Below, piece after piece: positions 1 through 7,980 of a stretch of 64,000 bases of DNA (position 1 is the first letter of the stretch; the number at the start of each line of letters is the position of its first letter). The position numbers were made by a program, and so were the translations under genes. This DNA is from Polaromonas jejuensis NBRC 106434. GTDB lineage: Bacteria; Pseudomonadota; Gammaproteobacteria; Burkholderiales; Burkholderiaceae_C. Under the pieces are notes generated by a model, which was not told the origin of the DNA, made no database searches, and saw only the letters and a list, made by a program, of their open reading frames with translations. The stretch is from NCBI RefSeq assembly GCF_001598235.1, contig NZ_BCYO01000007.1, positions 1 through 64,000 on the forward strand. The letters run 5' to 3'.

Positions 1-111
1 GGTTTTGTTAGCGGCTCTAAATCCGCGGCACAACGCAAGACCGGATTTGACGCCTTGCTCGGCGGACGCGACCCGGCCACCGTGGTCCACCATTGCGGCA
101 GCGGCGTGAGC
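1..111 (+). pseudogene. 3' fragment of a rhodanese-type sulfurtransferase, truncated
   Basis: Frame 1 from the window edge reads a stretch that matches the C-terminal half of thiosulfate/3-mercaptopyruvate sulfurtransferases, with the segment GGRDPATVVHHCGSGVSA. The Cys in HHCGSGVSA is the family's active-site cysteine that carries the persulfide. In intact family members about 40 further residues follow, with a conserved Asn-Leu-Leu and a GSWSEW-type motif. Here similarity stops right after GVSA, the frame runs on into low-complexity sequence, and a terminator-like hairpin begins at the same place. I infer a gene that lost its 3' end. The 5' part lies outside the window, so the upstream state is unknown. 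Confidence 0.55.
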
Positions 112-127
112 GCCAGGGCGCTTTTTT
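109..127 (+). terminator. Short intrinsic terminator after the rhodanese fragment
   Basis: A stem AGCGC/GCGCT with a CAGG loop is followed at once by six T. It lies at the point where rhodanese similarity ends and before the 3' end of the convergent lipoprotein gene. The stem is short, so strength is uncertain. Confidence 0.5.
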
Positions 128-156
128 GTGGCCGACCTTTCAGCCCTCAAAGCGGT

Positions 157-414
157 TCAGTAGCCGCTGCCAGCGGTGGCCGGCGGCGCGGCGCTCGTGG
201 AGCTGCCAGAGCCCGTGGAGCCCGTCGGGGACGTCGGGGCCTTGGTGGAGCTGCCGCCCATGGCGCCGCCACTGGTGCCGGGGTTGCTCATGGGCGCGGT
301 GGACGAGGGTGCTTTGGTGGTGTCATCCATTTTTTTATTGCATGCGCCCAGCGCCAGCACGGCGGACAAGGCCAAAACCAGGGCGGCGGCGGATTTGAAT
401 CGGGATGCGTACAT
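157..414 (-). CDS. Small Ser/Thr/Gly/Pro-rich lipoprotein
   Basis: An 85-residue protein with a clear lipoprotein signal: MYASRFKSAAA, a hydrophobic stretch and the lipobox LALGAC, with the Cys at about residue 25 as the lipidation site. The mature part (about 60 residues) is a low-complexity run of Ser, Thr, Gly, Ala and Pro without secondary-structure-forming segments. The start is supported by AAGGAAA a few bases upstream of the ATG. No enzymatic motif is visible. I expect a membrane-anchored, mostly disordered envelope protein; the role is unknown. Confidence 0.75.
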   Translation of the reverse strand: MYASRFKSAAALVLALSAVLALGACNKKMDDTTKAPSSTAPMSNPGTSGGAMGGSSTKAPTSPTGSTGSGSSTSAAPPATAGSGY

Positions 415-787
415 GTCAGTTTCCTTTTAAAAAATGGAACGGCTGAATGTCAGCCAAGGTTCAATGTAGCCAGGCACCGCGTTTTCCCCATGAGACACGG
501 ACGCAAGCCGCTGTAGGGGTTTTTCGCCCCGGGTTGGGTGATGGCCAGCCCGCCGCAGTTCCTGCCACCGGTCTTTTTCAAGACGCACGCGCCATCCATC
601 GCCGGTTTTTTTGTTTTTTTGCGCGTCCGTTTGTCCTACATGAACACCCCCGGCAGTGATGACAGCAAGCGCCGAGGCTGGACCCTAAATTTGAGGCCGT
701 GGCAGGCAATGGGCCGGCCACCTTTGTCAACCAGCACGCGCGCACGGAAGCGATCCATCACGCGTATTCCTCAAGGAGATATCCAAA
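415..787. other. Intergenic stretch without a recognisable gene
   Basis: It holds the divergent upstream regions of the lipoprotein gene and the KGG protein gene. I see no convincing promoter, palindrome or coding potential in it apart from AAGGAGAT at about 772-779, which is the ribosome binding site of the KGG gene. Confidence 0.5.
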
Positions 788-1105
788 ATGGCATCTAACG
801 ACCAGGGCGATCAAGGCCGCAATCAGGGCGGTCAGCAAGGGGGCAAGCAGGCCGGCAGCAAGAGTGGTAAATCGGAGCGCGGTTTTGCCGCCATGGATGC
901 GGACCGGCAACGCGCCATTGCCAGCGAAGGCGGCAAGGCCGCACACCAGAGCGGCCATGCCCACGAATTCAGCTCCGAGGAGGCTCGTGAAGCCGGCCGC
1001 AAAGGTGGCCAGGCCAGCGCGGGCAAGCAAGGCAGTCACAGCAGCGCCCCTCCAGGCGGCAACCCAAGTGCGAGCCGGAGTGGAAACCAGGGCGGCGATC
1101 TTTAA
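788..1105 (+). CDS. KGG-repeat stress protein (YciG/Con-10-like)
   Basis: A 105-residue hydrophilic protein containing two copies of the KGG motif. The first is GFAAMDADRQRAIASEGGKA at about residues 33-52, the second EFSSEEAREAGRKGGQAS at about 61-78. These repeats define the stress-induced acidophilic repeat family (YciG in enterobacteria, Con-10 in fungi), linked to general stress or stationary-phase responses. The ends are rich in Gln, Gly and Ser and probably disordered. A strong ribosome binding site (AAGGAGAT) lies 8 bases upstream. The gene stands alone and is closed by a strong terminator 30 bases downstream. Molecular function is not known for the family. Confidence 0.85.
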   Translation: MASNDQGDQGRNQGGQQGGKQAGSKSGKSERGFAAMDADRQRAIASEGGKAAHQSGHAHEFSSEEAREAGRKGGQASAGKQGSHSSAPPGGNPSASRSGNQGGDL

Positions 1106-1135
1106 TCGGGCACCCCACAAAGACTCTCTGCACAC

Positions 1136-1166
1136 AGCGGGGCGACCGGGTCGCCCCGCTCTTTTA
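1136..1166 (+). terminator. Strong intrinsic terminator of the KGG gene
   Basis: A perfect 12-bp stem (AGCGGGGCGACC/GGTCGCCCCGCT) around one central base is followed by CTTTTA. The T tract lies on the plus-strand side only, so it serves the KGG gene and not the convergent small gene. Confidence 0.85.
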
Positions 1167-1185
1167 TCAACCGATAGGATCAAAC

Positions 1186-1356
1186 TCAGCCGCCGTGCGT
1201 GACCAGCTTGAGCCGCATGTGCGCATTGTCCCTTCGGGAGCCGGAACTGGGTCCCGAACCCCGGCTGCTCCGTGAACCGTTGTCCGGTCTTTCGCCCAGC
1301 TGTTCCTTGGGAGGTCCGGGTTCATGCCGACGGGTGAAAGTCTTGACGGTTTTCAT
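1186..1356 (-). CDS. 56-residue basic small protein, function unknown
   Basis: Reading the minus strand from 1356 gives a 56-residue protein that begins MKTVKTFTRRHEPGPPKEQL and ends LKLVTHGG. It is rich in Arg, Gly, Ser and Pro, has no hydrophobic segment and is strongly basic, so it should be soluble and probably disordered. Support for a real gene is a good Shine-Dalgarno sequence (AGGGGGAT) about 6-7 bases before the ATG, an uninterrupted frame and a stop just beyond the KGG terminator. I recognise no family. Convergent placement with a stress gene hints at a stress role but does not show it. Confidence 0.5.
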   Translation of the reverse strand: MKTVKTFTRRHEPGPPKEQLGERPDNGSRSSRGSGPSSGSRRDNAHMRLKLVTHGG

Positions 1357-1733
1357 GGGCGTATCCCCCTGGGTTGGCCGAAGGTTTCAAAGGCTGCAGA
1401 GATACTTTCAATTTTGGGACGGCTTGGTGCACGCCATGTAGGCGAATACAGGCATTCACGTAGGAGAAGACCTACAGCCGGCCCCAAGTGCTGGCGGGCT
1501 CATCGGGCGAGCCTTGGCCGAGCCTTGGCCCATGGGCATGCCCCTGCCTGGAAACAGGCTGGCAGCCCCTGCTGTTGTCAGCCACTGGTCGACAGTACAG
1601 GCCCCGGGAACTGGCCCTGCGCCAAAAAATCAATAAAATCCGCCTCCGGCCCAATAGAACCAAGCGCAGGAAGCTAGCAAAAAGGTAGCATCAACGCTTC
1701 TGACGCACAGGCAGGAACTGGTGCTACCATTCT
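1357..1733. other. Intergenic stretch upstream of the PtxS-type regulator
   Basis: About 380 bases between the small basic gene and the regulator's operator. Open frames on both strands have no ribosome binding site and no recognisable similarity. The last 40 bases should hold the regulator's promoter, but I see no convincing -35/-10 pair. Confidence 0.4.
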
Positions 1734-1749
1734 CTGAAACTGGTTTCAG
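1734..1749. promoter_or_regulatory. PtxS-type operator in front of the regulator gene
   Basis: CTGAAACTGGTTTCAG is palindromic except for its two central bases. It lies 46 bases before the chosen ATG of the LacI-family regulator and matches the TGAAAC(N2)GTTTCA operator known for Pseudomonas PtxS. A second, perfect copy is at 3026-3039. The position implies autoregulation. Confidence 0.85.
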
Positions 1750-1795
1750 TCACGCCCTGCAACCTGCGCTCCCTCCGCCCCAGTTTTCATTTCAG

Positions 1796-2893
1796 ATGTC
1801 CGCCAAAAACCTCCAGCGAACCGCTACTTCCACCCCGCCCGCCGCACGCGCCACCATTGCGGATGTGGCGCGCGAAGCGGGCGTCTCCAAGGCCACCGTG
1901 TCCAGGTTCCTGAACCACCGCGAGACGCTGCTCACGCGGGACATTGCCACGCGGGTGGAAGTCGCCATCGCGGCGCTGGCCTACAGCCCCAGCCCCATGG
2001 CGCAGGCGCTCAAACGGGGCCGTTCGCGCCTGATAGGCCTGGTGGTGGCCGATGTGACCAACCCGTTTTCGGTGGCGGTGCTGCGCGGCGCCGAAAAAGC
2101 CTGCCAGGAATCCGGCTATCTGCTGATGCTGTTCAACCTGGGCAATGACAGCCGGCGCGAAAGCGAAGCCATCGAAGCGCTCACGGCCTACCAGGTGGAG
2201 GGCCTGATCCTGAACACGCTGGGCCGTGACGCCGGGGCCGCCGCCGAGGCCGCGCGCCACGGCAAGCCGGTGGTGCTGGTGGACCGGCGCCACCACGACA
2301 TGCAGGCCGACTTTGTCTCGCTCGACAATGCCGGCGGCGTGCGCCTGGGCGTCCAGCACCTGGTGGACGCCGGCTACCGCGAGCTGCTGTTTGTCTCGCA
2401 GCCGATCAAGGACGTGAGCTCGCGCATGGAGCGCGAAGCCGCGTTCCGCAGTTTTATCAGCGACTCCGCAGCCGACGTGGCCGGCCTTCAGGGCAGCACG
2501 TTTGAAAGCCGCGAGGACGACACCTACAACCTGGACGAGGCGCTGCGCGGCTTGCGCCAGCGGGCCGGCGGGCGCCTGCCCGGCGTGCTCTCCAGCAACG
2601 CCGTGGTCACCCTGCGGGTGGTCGCGGCCATGGCGCGCCTGGGCTGGCGGTTTGGCGTGGACGTGGGCCTGGTGGGCTTTGACGACACCGAATGGTCGCC
2701 CTACATTGGCCCGGGCTTGAGCACCATTGCCCAGCCCACCGACGAACTGGGCCGCGTGGCCGCAGGCTGCCTGATCGAGCGCCTCAAGGGCCTGGACCTG
2801 CCGCCGCGCCAGATTCTGCTGTCCGGTCGCCTGCTGCCGCGCGGCTCCTCGCAGCCCGAAGCCGCGCCGGTTTCGACGCGACAGGCGTCTTGA
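1796..2893 (+). CDS. ptxS: LacI-family regulator of 2-ketogluconate use (PtxS-type)
   Basis: A 365-residue LacI-family repressor. The helix-turn-helix is at about residues 18-40 (TIADVAREAGVSKATVSRFL), followed by a hinge helix (MAQALKRGRS) and a periplasmic-binding-protein-like effector domain (IGLVVADVTNPFSVAVLRGA; VEGLILNTLG; VLVDRR; VGLVGFDDTEW). In Pseudomonas, PtxS represses ptxS and kguEKTD, and 2-ketogluconate releases it from a TGAAACCGGTTTCA palindrome. The same palindrome stands before this gene and before the following transporter/kgu operon, and resemblance extends to the LKRGRSRLIG segment, so the assignment is strong. An ATG-less N-terminal extension to 1721 is possible but would place the operator inside the gene; the ATG at 1796 fits the family length. 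Confidence 0.88.
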   Translation: MSAKNLQRTATSTPPAARATIADVAREAGVSKATVSRFLNHRETLLTRDIATRVEVAIAALAYSPSPMAQALKRGRSRLIGLVVADVTNPFSVAVLRGAEKACQESGYLLMLFNLGNDSRRESEAIEALTAYQVEGLILNTLGRDAGAAAEAARHGKPVVLVDRRHHDMQADFVSLDNAGGVRLGVQHLVDAGYRELLFVSQPIKDVSSRMEREAAFRSFISDSAADVAGLQGSTFESREDDTYNLDEALRGLRQRAGGRLPGVLSSNAVVTLRVVAAMARLGWRFGVDVGLVGFDDTEWSPYIGPGLSTIAQPTDELGRVAAGCLIERLKGLDLPPRQILLSGRLLPRGSSQPEAAPVSTRQAS

Positions 2894-2991
2894 CCGGCGG
2901 CGTCTGCGTCGCCGCCTCAAGAGGAGCCGAGCCTGCAGGATCAGGGCCCAGGCTTTCAACCTCCGACACCGAACCTAGGGTAATCCCTTAG

Positions 2992-3021
2992 TTACAACGC
3001 AGGTACATATCCTTCTATAAT
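2992..3021 (+). promoter_or_regulatory. Sigma-70 promoter of the transporter/kgu operon
   Basis: TTACAA (2992-2997), an 18-base spacer and a perfect TATAAT (3016-3021). The PtxS-type palindrome starts 5 bases after the -10 box, so a bound repressor would cover the start point. Long 5' leader (about 115 bases) to the first gene. Confidence 0.75.
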
Positions 3022-3025
3022 CCAT

Positions 3026-3039
3026 TGAAACCGGTTTCA
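3026..3039. promoter_or_regulatory. Perfect PtxS operator at the kgu operon start site
   Basis: TGAAACCGGTTTCA is a perfect 14-bp palindrome, identical to the PtxS operator described in Pseudomonas. It lies immediately downstream of the -10 box of the operon promoter, the classic place for steric repression. Confidence 0.9.
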
Positions 3040-3142
3040 GAGCCTTGCTTGCAAAACAGGCCAGGCACCGGGCCATCAGGAAATCTTGTACCAACAACAG
3101 TGACCCCAGCGCTTGCGTCATCCATGACGCCACCGCCCACTC

Positions 3143-3814
3143 ATGAACTACACATTTCAATTCGGTGACGTCTTTGCGGCCTGGCCCCTGCTGCTCAAAG
3201 GCACCTGGAGCACCATAGAGCTGTCGCTGCTGGCCATGCTGTTCGGCCTGGTGCTCGCCATCGTCTGCGCCTGGGGCAAAACCGCCGGGCCCAGGCCGCT
3301 GCGCTTTCTGATCAATGCCTACATCGAGTTGATCCGCAACACGCCCTTTCTGGTGCAGCTCTTCTTTTTCTTCTTTGCCCTGCCCGCGCTGGGCCTGCGC
3401 TGGTCGGCCTACACCGCGGCGCTGACGGCCATGGTCATCAACCTCGGCGCCTACGCCACCGAAATCATCCGCGCCGGCATCGAGTCCATTCCCAAGGGTC
3501 AGATCGAAGCCGGCCTGGCGCTCAACCTCAAGCGTCACGAGATTTTCCGCTTTGTCATTCTGAAGCCGGCCCTCAAGGCGATTTACCCGGCCCTGACCAG
3601 CCAGTTCATCCTGCTGATGCTGAGCTCTGCGGTGGTGTCGGCCATTTCCGCGGACGACCTGACCTCGGTGGCGGCCAACCTGCAATCGCAAACCTTCCGC
3701 AGCTTCGAGATTTACATCGTCGTGGCCGTCATCTACCTGCTGCTGGCGCTGGCGTTTTCTGCGCTGTTCCGCCTGATCTACAGGACCAGCCTCAACTACC
3801 CGGACCGTCGATAA
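3143..3814 (+). CDS. ABC importer permease, polar-amino-acid family (first subunit)
   Basis: A 223-residue inner-membrane permease of the HisM/HisQ type, with about five membrane segments. The family's EAA loop for docking the ATPase is visible at about residues 112-131 (EIIRAGIESIPKGQIEAGLA), and the N-terminal YIELIRNTPFLVQLFFFFF segment is typical. The stop overlaps the ATG of the next permease (TAATG), so the two are translationally coupled and should form a heterodimer. Family members usually carry amino acids, but the operon (PtxS control, kguEKD downstream) argues for a sugar acid, most likely 2-ketogluconate. That substrate call is inference from context. Confidence 0.85.
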   Translation: MNYTFQFGDVFAAWPLLLKGTWSTIELSLLAMLFGLVLAIVCAWGKTAGPRPLRFLINAYIELIRNTPFLVQLFFFFFALPALGLRWSAYTAALTAMVINLGAYATEIIRAGIESIPKGQIEAGLALNLKRHEIFRFVILKPALKAIYPALTSQFILLMLSSAVVSAISADDLTSVAANLQSQTFRSFEIYIVVAVIYLLLALAFSALFRLIYRTSLNYPDRR

Positions 3815-4467
3815 TGCGTACCTTCGGTTTTCCTGAATTCCTGTTCATTCTTGAAGCAGCCAAGTGGACCGTGGCGCTGTCGCTGATCGCCTTTGTCGGC
3901 GGCGCGCTGGGCGGCCTGATCGTGGCGCTGAGCCGCACCTCGGAAAACCGCACGGCGCAATGGCTGTCGGGCGGCTTCATCCAGATCTTCCAGGGCACAC
4001 CGCTGCTGCTGCAGTTGTTTCTGGTCTTTTTTGGCGCGCCGGTGCTCGGCATTGAGATCAATCCCTGGGTGGCCGCGGGCGTGGCGCTGATTCTGAACAG
4101 CAGCGCCTTCCTCGGCGAAATCTGGCGCGGCTGCATTCAGGCCATCCCGGCCGGCCAGGTCGAGGCGGCGCAAGCGCTCAGCCTGTCCTACTTCTCGCGC
4201 ATGCGCGATGTGATCCTTCCGCAGGCCTTCAAGATTGCACTGGCGCCCACCGTGGGCTATATGGTGCAAATCATCAAGGGCACCTCGCTGGCGGCCATCA
4301 TCGGCTTCGCGGAAGTCACGCGCGCCGGGCAAATCATCAACAACGCCACCTTCCAGCCGCTGATCGTGTTCGGCGTGGTGGCGGCGATTTACTTTGTGCT
4401 GTGCTGGCCGCTGTCCTTGCTGGCCACCCGCATGGAACGCAAGCACGCCGCCGCACTGGCGCGCTGA
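3814..4467 (+). CDS. ABC importer permease, polar-amino-acid family (second subunit)
   Basis: A 217-residue permease homologous to the preceding one, with about five membrane helices. The EAA loop is at about residues 101-121 (EIWRGCIQAIPAGQVEAAQA) and the preceding segment FIQIFQGTPLLLQLFLVFF corresponds to the conserved membrane entry of the family. It starts with an ATG that overlaps the stop of the first permease by one base. It would pair with that permease and with the ATPase encoded at 5392. Substrate as argued for the operon: a PtxS-controlled sugar acid. Confidence 0.85.
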   Translation: MRTFGFPEFLFILEAAKWTVALSLIAFVGGALGGLIVALSRTSENRTAQWLSGGFIQIFQGTPLLLQLFLVFFGAPVLGIEINPWVAAGVALILNSSAFLGEIWRGCIQAIPAGQVEAAQALSLSYFSRMRDVILPQAFKIALAPTVGYMVQIIKGTSLAAIIGFAEVTRAGQIINNATFQPLIVFGVVAAIYFVLCWPLSLLATRMERKHAAALAR

Positions 4468-4518
4468 AGCGGCCCCGTTTTCACCCTGCTTTTTTCCTCT
4501 CAACCTACGGAGACTCAC

Positions 4519-5337
4519 ATGATCAAGCATCTGCAACGCCGCGCATTCACGGGCGCCGCCCTGGCCTCGGTCGTGGCTTTAGGCCTGGCCGCCACCCTGT
4601 CGGCGTGGGCACCCGACGCCAGCGCGCAAACGGTGGCCGAGCTGAAGAAAAAGGGCGAGCTGACGATAGGCATGCTGGTGGACTTCCCCCCCTACGGCAC
4701 CATGAACAGCAGCAACCAGCCTGACGGCTACGATGCCGACGTGGCCCGCCTGCTGGCCAAGGACCTGGGCGTCAAGGTCAAGCTGGTCCCTGTGACCGGC
4801 CCCAACCGCATTCCGTTTCTGCTGACCAACAAGGTGGACCTGCTGGTCGCCTCGCTGGCCGTGACGCCCGAGCGCGCCAAGCAGGTGCAGTTCTCCAAGC
4901 CTTATGCCGCCGCCAGCATTGTGCTTTTCGGCAGCAAGAAGGCCGAGCTCAAGGCCCCGGCCGACCTCAAGGGCAAGCGCGTGGGCGTGGCCCGTGCCAG
5001 CACGCAAGACGTGGCATTGACCGCCGTGGCACCGGAAGGCGCCGAAATCCGCCGCTTCGACGACGACGCCTCGGCCATGCAGGCCCTGCTGTCGGGCCAG
5101 GTGGACGCCATTGGTTGCTCCACCACCGTGGCCGCGCAGGTCGCCAAGCGCGCACCCGCCAACACCTTTGAAAACAAGTTCCTGCTGCGCCAGCAGGTGA
5201 TGGGTGTGGCCATGCGTCCCGGCCAGGCCGAGCTGCTGAAAACCATCAACGACTTCGTCACGCGCAACACGGCCAACGGCGAGCTCAACAAGCTGTACCA
5301 GAAATGGCTGGAAACCGACCTGCCCCAGATGCAGTAA
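4519..5337 (+). CDS. Periplasmic solute-binding protein of the kgu-linked ABC importer
   Basis: A 272-residue SBP_bac_3-type binding protein. Residues 1-36 form a signal peptide (basic start, hydrophobic core, cleavage after DASA). The mature protein begins KKKGELTIGMLVDFPPYG and has the family's lobe-1 motif VTPERAKQVQFSKPY, whose Arg normally holds the substrate carboxylate. In lobe 2, amino-acid-binding relatives have an Asp five residues after the Asp of the VDA motif, which binds the alpha-amino group. Here the motif reads VDAIGCST and that position is Ser. Loss of the amine-binding Asp with retention of the carboxylate Arg fits a sugar acid ligand such as 2-ketogluconate. Good ribosome binding site (ACGGAG). 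Confidence 0.85.
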   Translation: MIKHLQRRAFTGAALASVVALGLAATLSAWAPDASAQTVAELKKKGELTIGMLVDFPPYGTMNSSNQPDGYDADVARLLAKDLGVKVKLVPVTGPNRIPFLLTNKVDLLVASLAVTPERAKQVQFSKPYAAASIVLFGSKKAELKAPADLKGKRVGVARASTQDVALTAVAPEGAEIRRFDDDASAMQALLSGQVDAIGCSTTVAAQVAKRAPANTFENKFLLRQQVMGVAMRPGQAELLKTINDFVTRNTANGELNKLYQKWLETDLPQMQ

Positions 5338-5391
5338 ACCGGCCCATTCGGCTTTTTCGCTGACCACGCTGCCTACAACGACGGTGCTTTC

Positions 5392-6181
<790 letters not shown>

Positions 6182-6192
<11 letters not shown>

Positions 6193-7012
6193 TGTTTACG
6201 GCAGCGCTGCTGACACCCACGGCGCGCCCCCCATCCTGATCTCCCTGTCTTCGTTTGGCGCGGCCGAAGTCCGGCGCCACGGACAGCTGTGGTTCACCCG
6301 GCTCAGCTTCGCGGCCGGCGCCGACGGTGTTGAAGTGCGCAGCGAGCTGCTGGTCGATCCCGCCACCGAACTCCCCGCCATCGCCGAAGCCGCGCGCGCG
6401 GCCGGCAAAGGCCTGGTGTATTCCTGCGCCGACTACCTCTGGGCCGCCGACGGCTCACTGGATATGCCCGCGCTGGAGCGGGCCCTGGCCGCCGCCAAAA
6501 CCCTGGGTGCGCCGCGCCTGAAAATGGCCATTGGCGGTTTTAACGCAGCATCCCACCCGACACTGAGCACGCTGCAGGACCGCCTGCAGACGGCCAGAAT
6601 CGAACTCGTCATCGAGAACGACCAGACCCCCCTGGCCGGCACACTGGCCGCGATGCAGGATTTTTTTGCCATCGCCAACGCCCGCGATGTATTCCTGGGC
6701 ATGACCTTTGACATGGGCAACTGGCACTGGAGCGGCGAATGCCCGCTGCAGGCCGCCGCCGCCCTCGCGCCGCAGGTGCGCTATGTACATTGCAAGGGCG
6801 TGCAGCGCCAGCCGCAGCGCTGGGTCGCCGTGCCGCTGGCCGAATCCAGCGCCCCCTGGCGCGCCGTGTTGCGCGCCCTGCCGGCCAGCATGCCCTGGGC
6901 CATCGAATACCCGCTGGCCGGCGATGACCTGCCGGCCGTGACGCGCCGCGAAATTGACCAGCTGCGCAGCGTCGCCGCAAGCATGGCGAGCCGCAGCAAT
7001 ACCCTTCAATAA
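6182..7012 (+). CDS. kguE: KguE-type sugar phosphate isomerase/epimerase
   Basis: A 276-residue TIM-barrel protein of the xylose-isomerase-like/AP-endonuclease-2 superfamily. Visible metal-site features are VIENDQTPLAG (Glu of the barrel), FDMGNWHWSGE (Asp/His) and YVHCKGV. In Pseudomonas, kguE is the first gene after ptxS in the 2-ketogluconate operon, but the exact reaction of KguE is not firmly established. Here it overlaps the transporter ATPase by 11 bases and precedes the kinase. The symbol is assigned from family plus conserved gene order (E-K-D) under PtxS-type control. Confidence 0.78.
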
Positions 7013-7030
7013 AACAAAGAGAGTCTGCCC

Positions 7031-7978
7031 ATGACCAACGCGCTGGACGTTATTACCTTTGGCGAAGCCATGATGCTTCTGGTGGCCGACCGGCCCGGCC
7101 CGCTGGAATATGCCGAAGCCTTTCACAAGCGCACCGCCGGCGCCGAAACCAATGTGGCCATCGGCCTCGCTCGTCTGGGCCTGAAGGTCGGCTGGGCCAG
7201 CCGCCTGGGCACCGACTCCATGGGCCGCTATTTGCTGGCCGCCATGGCCAAGGAAGGCATAGACTGCACGCACGTGGTGTGTGACGCTTCGCAAAAAACC
7301 GGCTTCCAGTTCAAGGGCAAGGTCACCGACGGCAGCGACCCGCCTGTTGAATACCACCGCAAGGGCTCGGCCGCCAGCCACATGGGCGAGATCGATATCG
7401 ACGAAGCCTGGTTGCTGAGCGCCCGGCACCTGCACGCCACCGGCGTGTTTGCCGCCATCTCGGCCACCACCCTGCCCGCCGCCCGCAAAACCATGGACCT
7501 GATGCGCGGCGCCGGCCGCAGCGTGTCGTTTGACCCGAATCTGCGCCCCACGCTGTGGGCCACGCCCGAACTCATGCGCGAGTCCATCAACGACCTGGCC
7601 ACGCGCGCCGACTGGGTGCTGCCCGGCATGGAAGAGGGCCGCTTCCTGACCGGCGAAACCACGCCCGAAGGCGTGGCCCGCTTTTACCGGCAGCGCGGCG
7701 CCAAGCTGGTCGTCGTCAAGCTCGGCAGCGAAGGCGCTTACTTTGACAGTGATACCGCCAGCAGCGGCCATGTGCCTGGCTTTCCGGTGGCCGAAGTCAT
7801 CGACACCGTGGGGGCCGGTGACGGCTTTGCGGTGGGCGTGATCAGTGCGCTGCTTGACGGCCTGAGCGTGCCCGAGGCCGTGAAGCGCGGCGCCTGGATT
7901 GGCGCGCGCGCCGTGCAGGTGCTGGGCGACAGCGAAGGCCTGCCGACCCGTGCCGAACTCAACGCCGCAGGACTCTGA
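7031..7978 (+). CDS. kguK: PfkB-family sugar acid kinase (KguK-type)
   Basis: A 315-residue ribokinase/PfkB-family kinase. N-terminal ITFGEAMMLLVADRPGP and the GAETNVAIGLARLG motif bind sugar; the C-terminal PfkB signature DTVGAGDGFAVGVISALLDG at about residues 258-277 carries the catalytic Asp and anion hole. 2-Keto-3-deoxygluconate kinases look alike, but in this setting (PtxS, kguE, kguD) phosphorylation of 2-ketogluconate to 2-keto-6-phosphogluconate is the best call. The ribosome binding site AAAGAGAG is 8 bases upstream. The stop is followed by the kguD start after 2 bases. Confidence 0.83.
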   Translation: MTNALDVITFGEAMMLLVADRPGPLEYAEAFHKRTAGAETNVAIGLARLGLKVGWASRLGTDSMGRYLLAAMAKEGIDCTHVVCDASQKTGFQFKGKVTDGSDPPVEYHRKGSAASHMGEIDIDEAWLLSARHLHATGVFAAISATTLPAARKTMDLMRGAGRSVSFDPNLRPTLWATPELMRESINDLATRADWVLPGMEEGRFLTGETTPEGVARFYRQRGAKLVVVKLGSEGAYFDSDTASSGHVPGFPVAEVIDTVGAGDGFAVGVISALLDGLSVPEAVKRGAWIGARAVQVLGDSEGLPTRAELNAAGL

Positions 7979-7980
7979 AC

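Noticed and set aside
1787..2959. Antisense open frame of 390 codons over the LacI-family gene
   Set aside because: Arg/Ala/His-rich shadow of a strongly supported regulator; no start signals.
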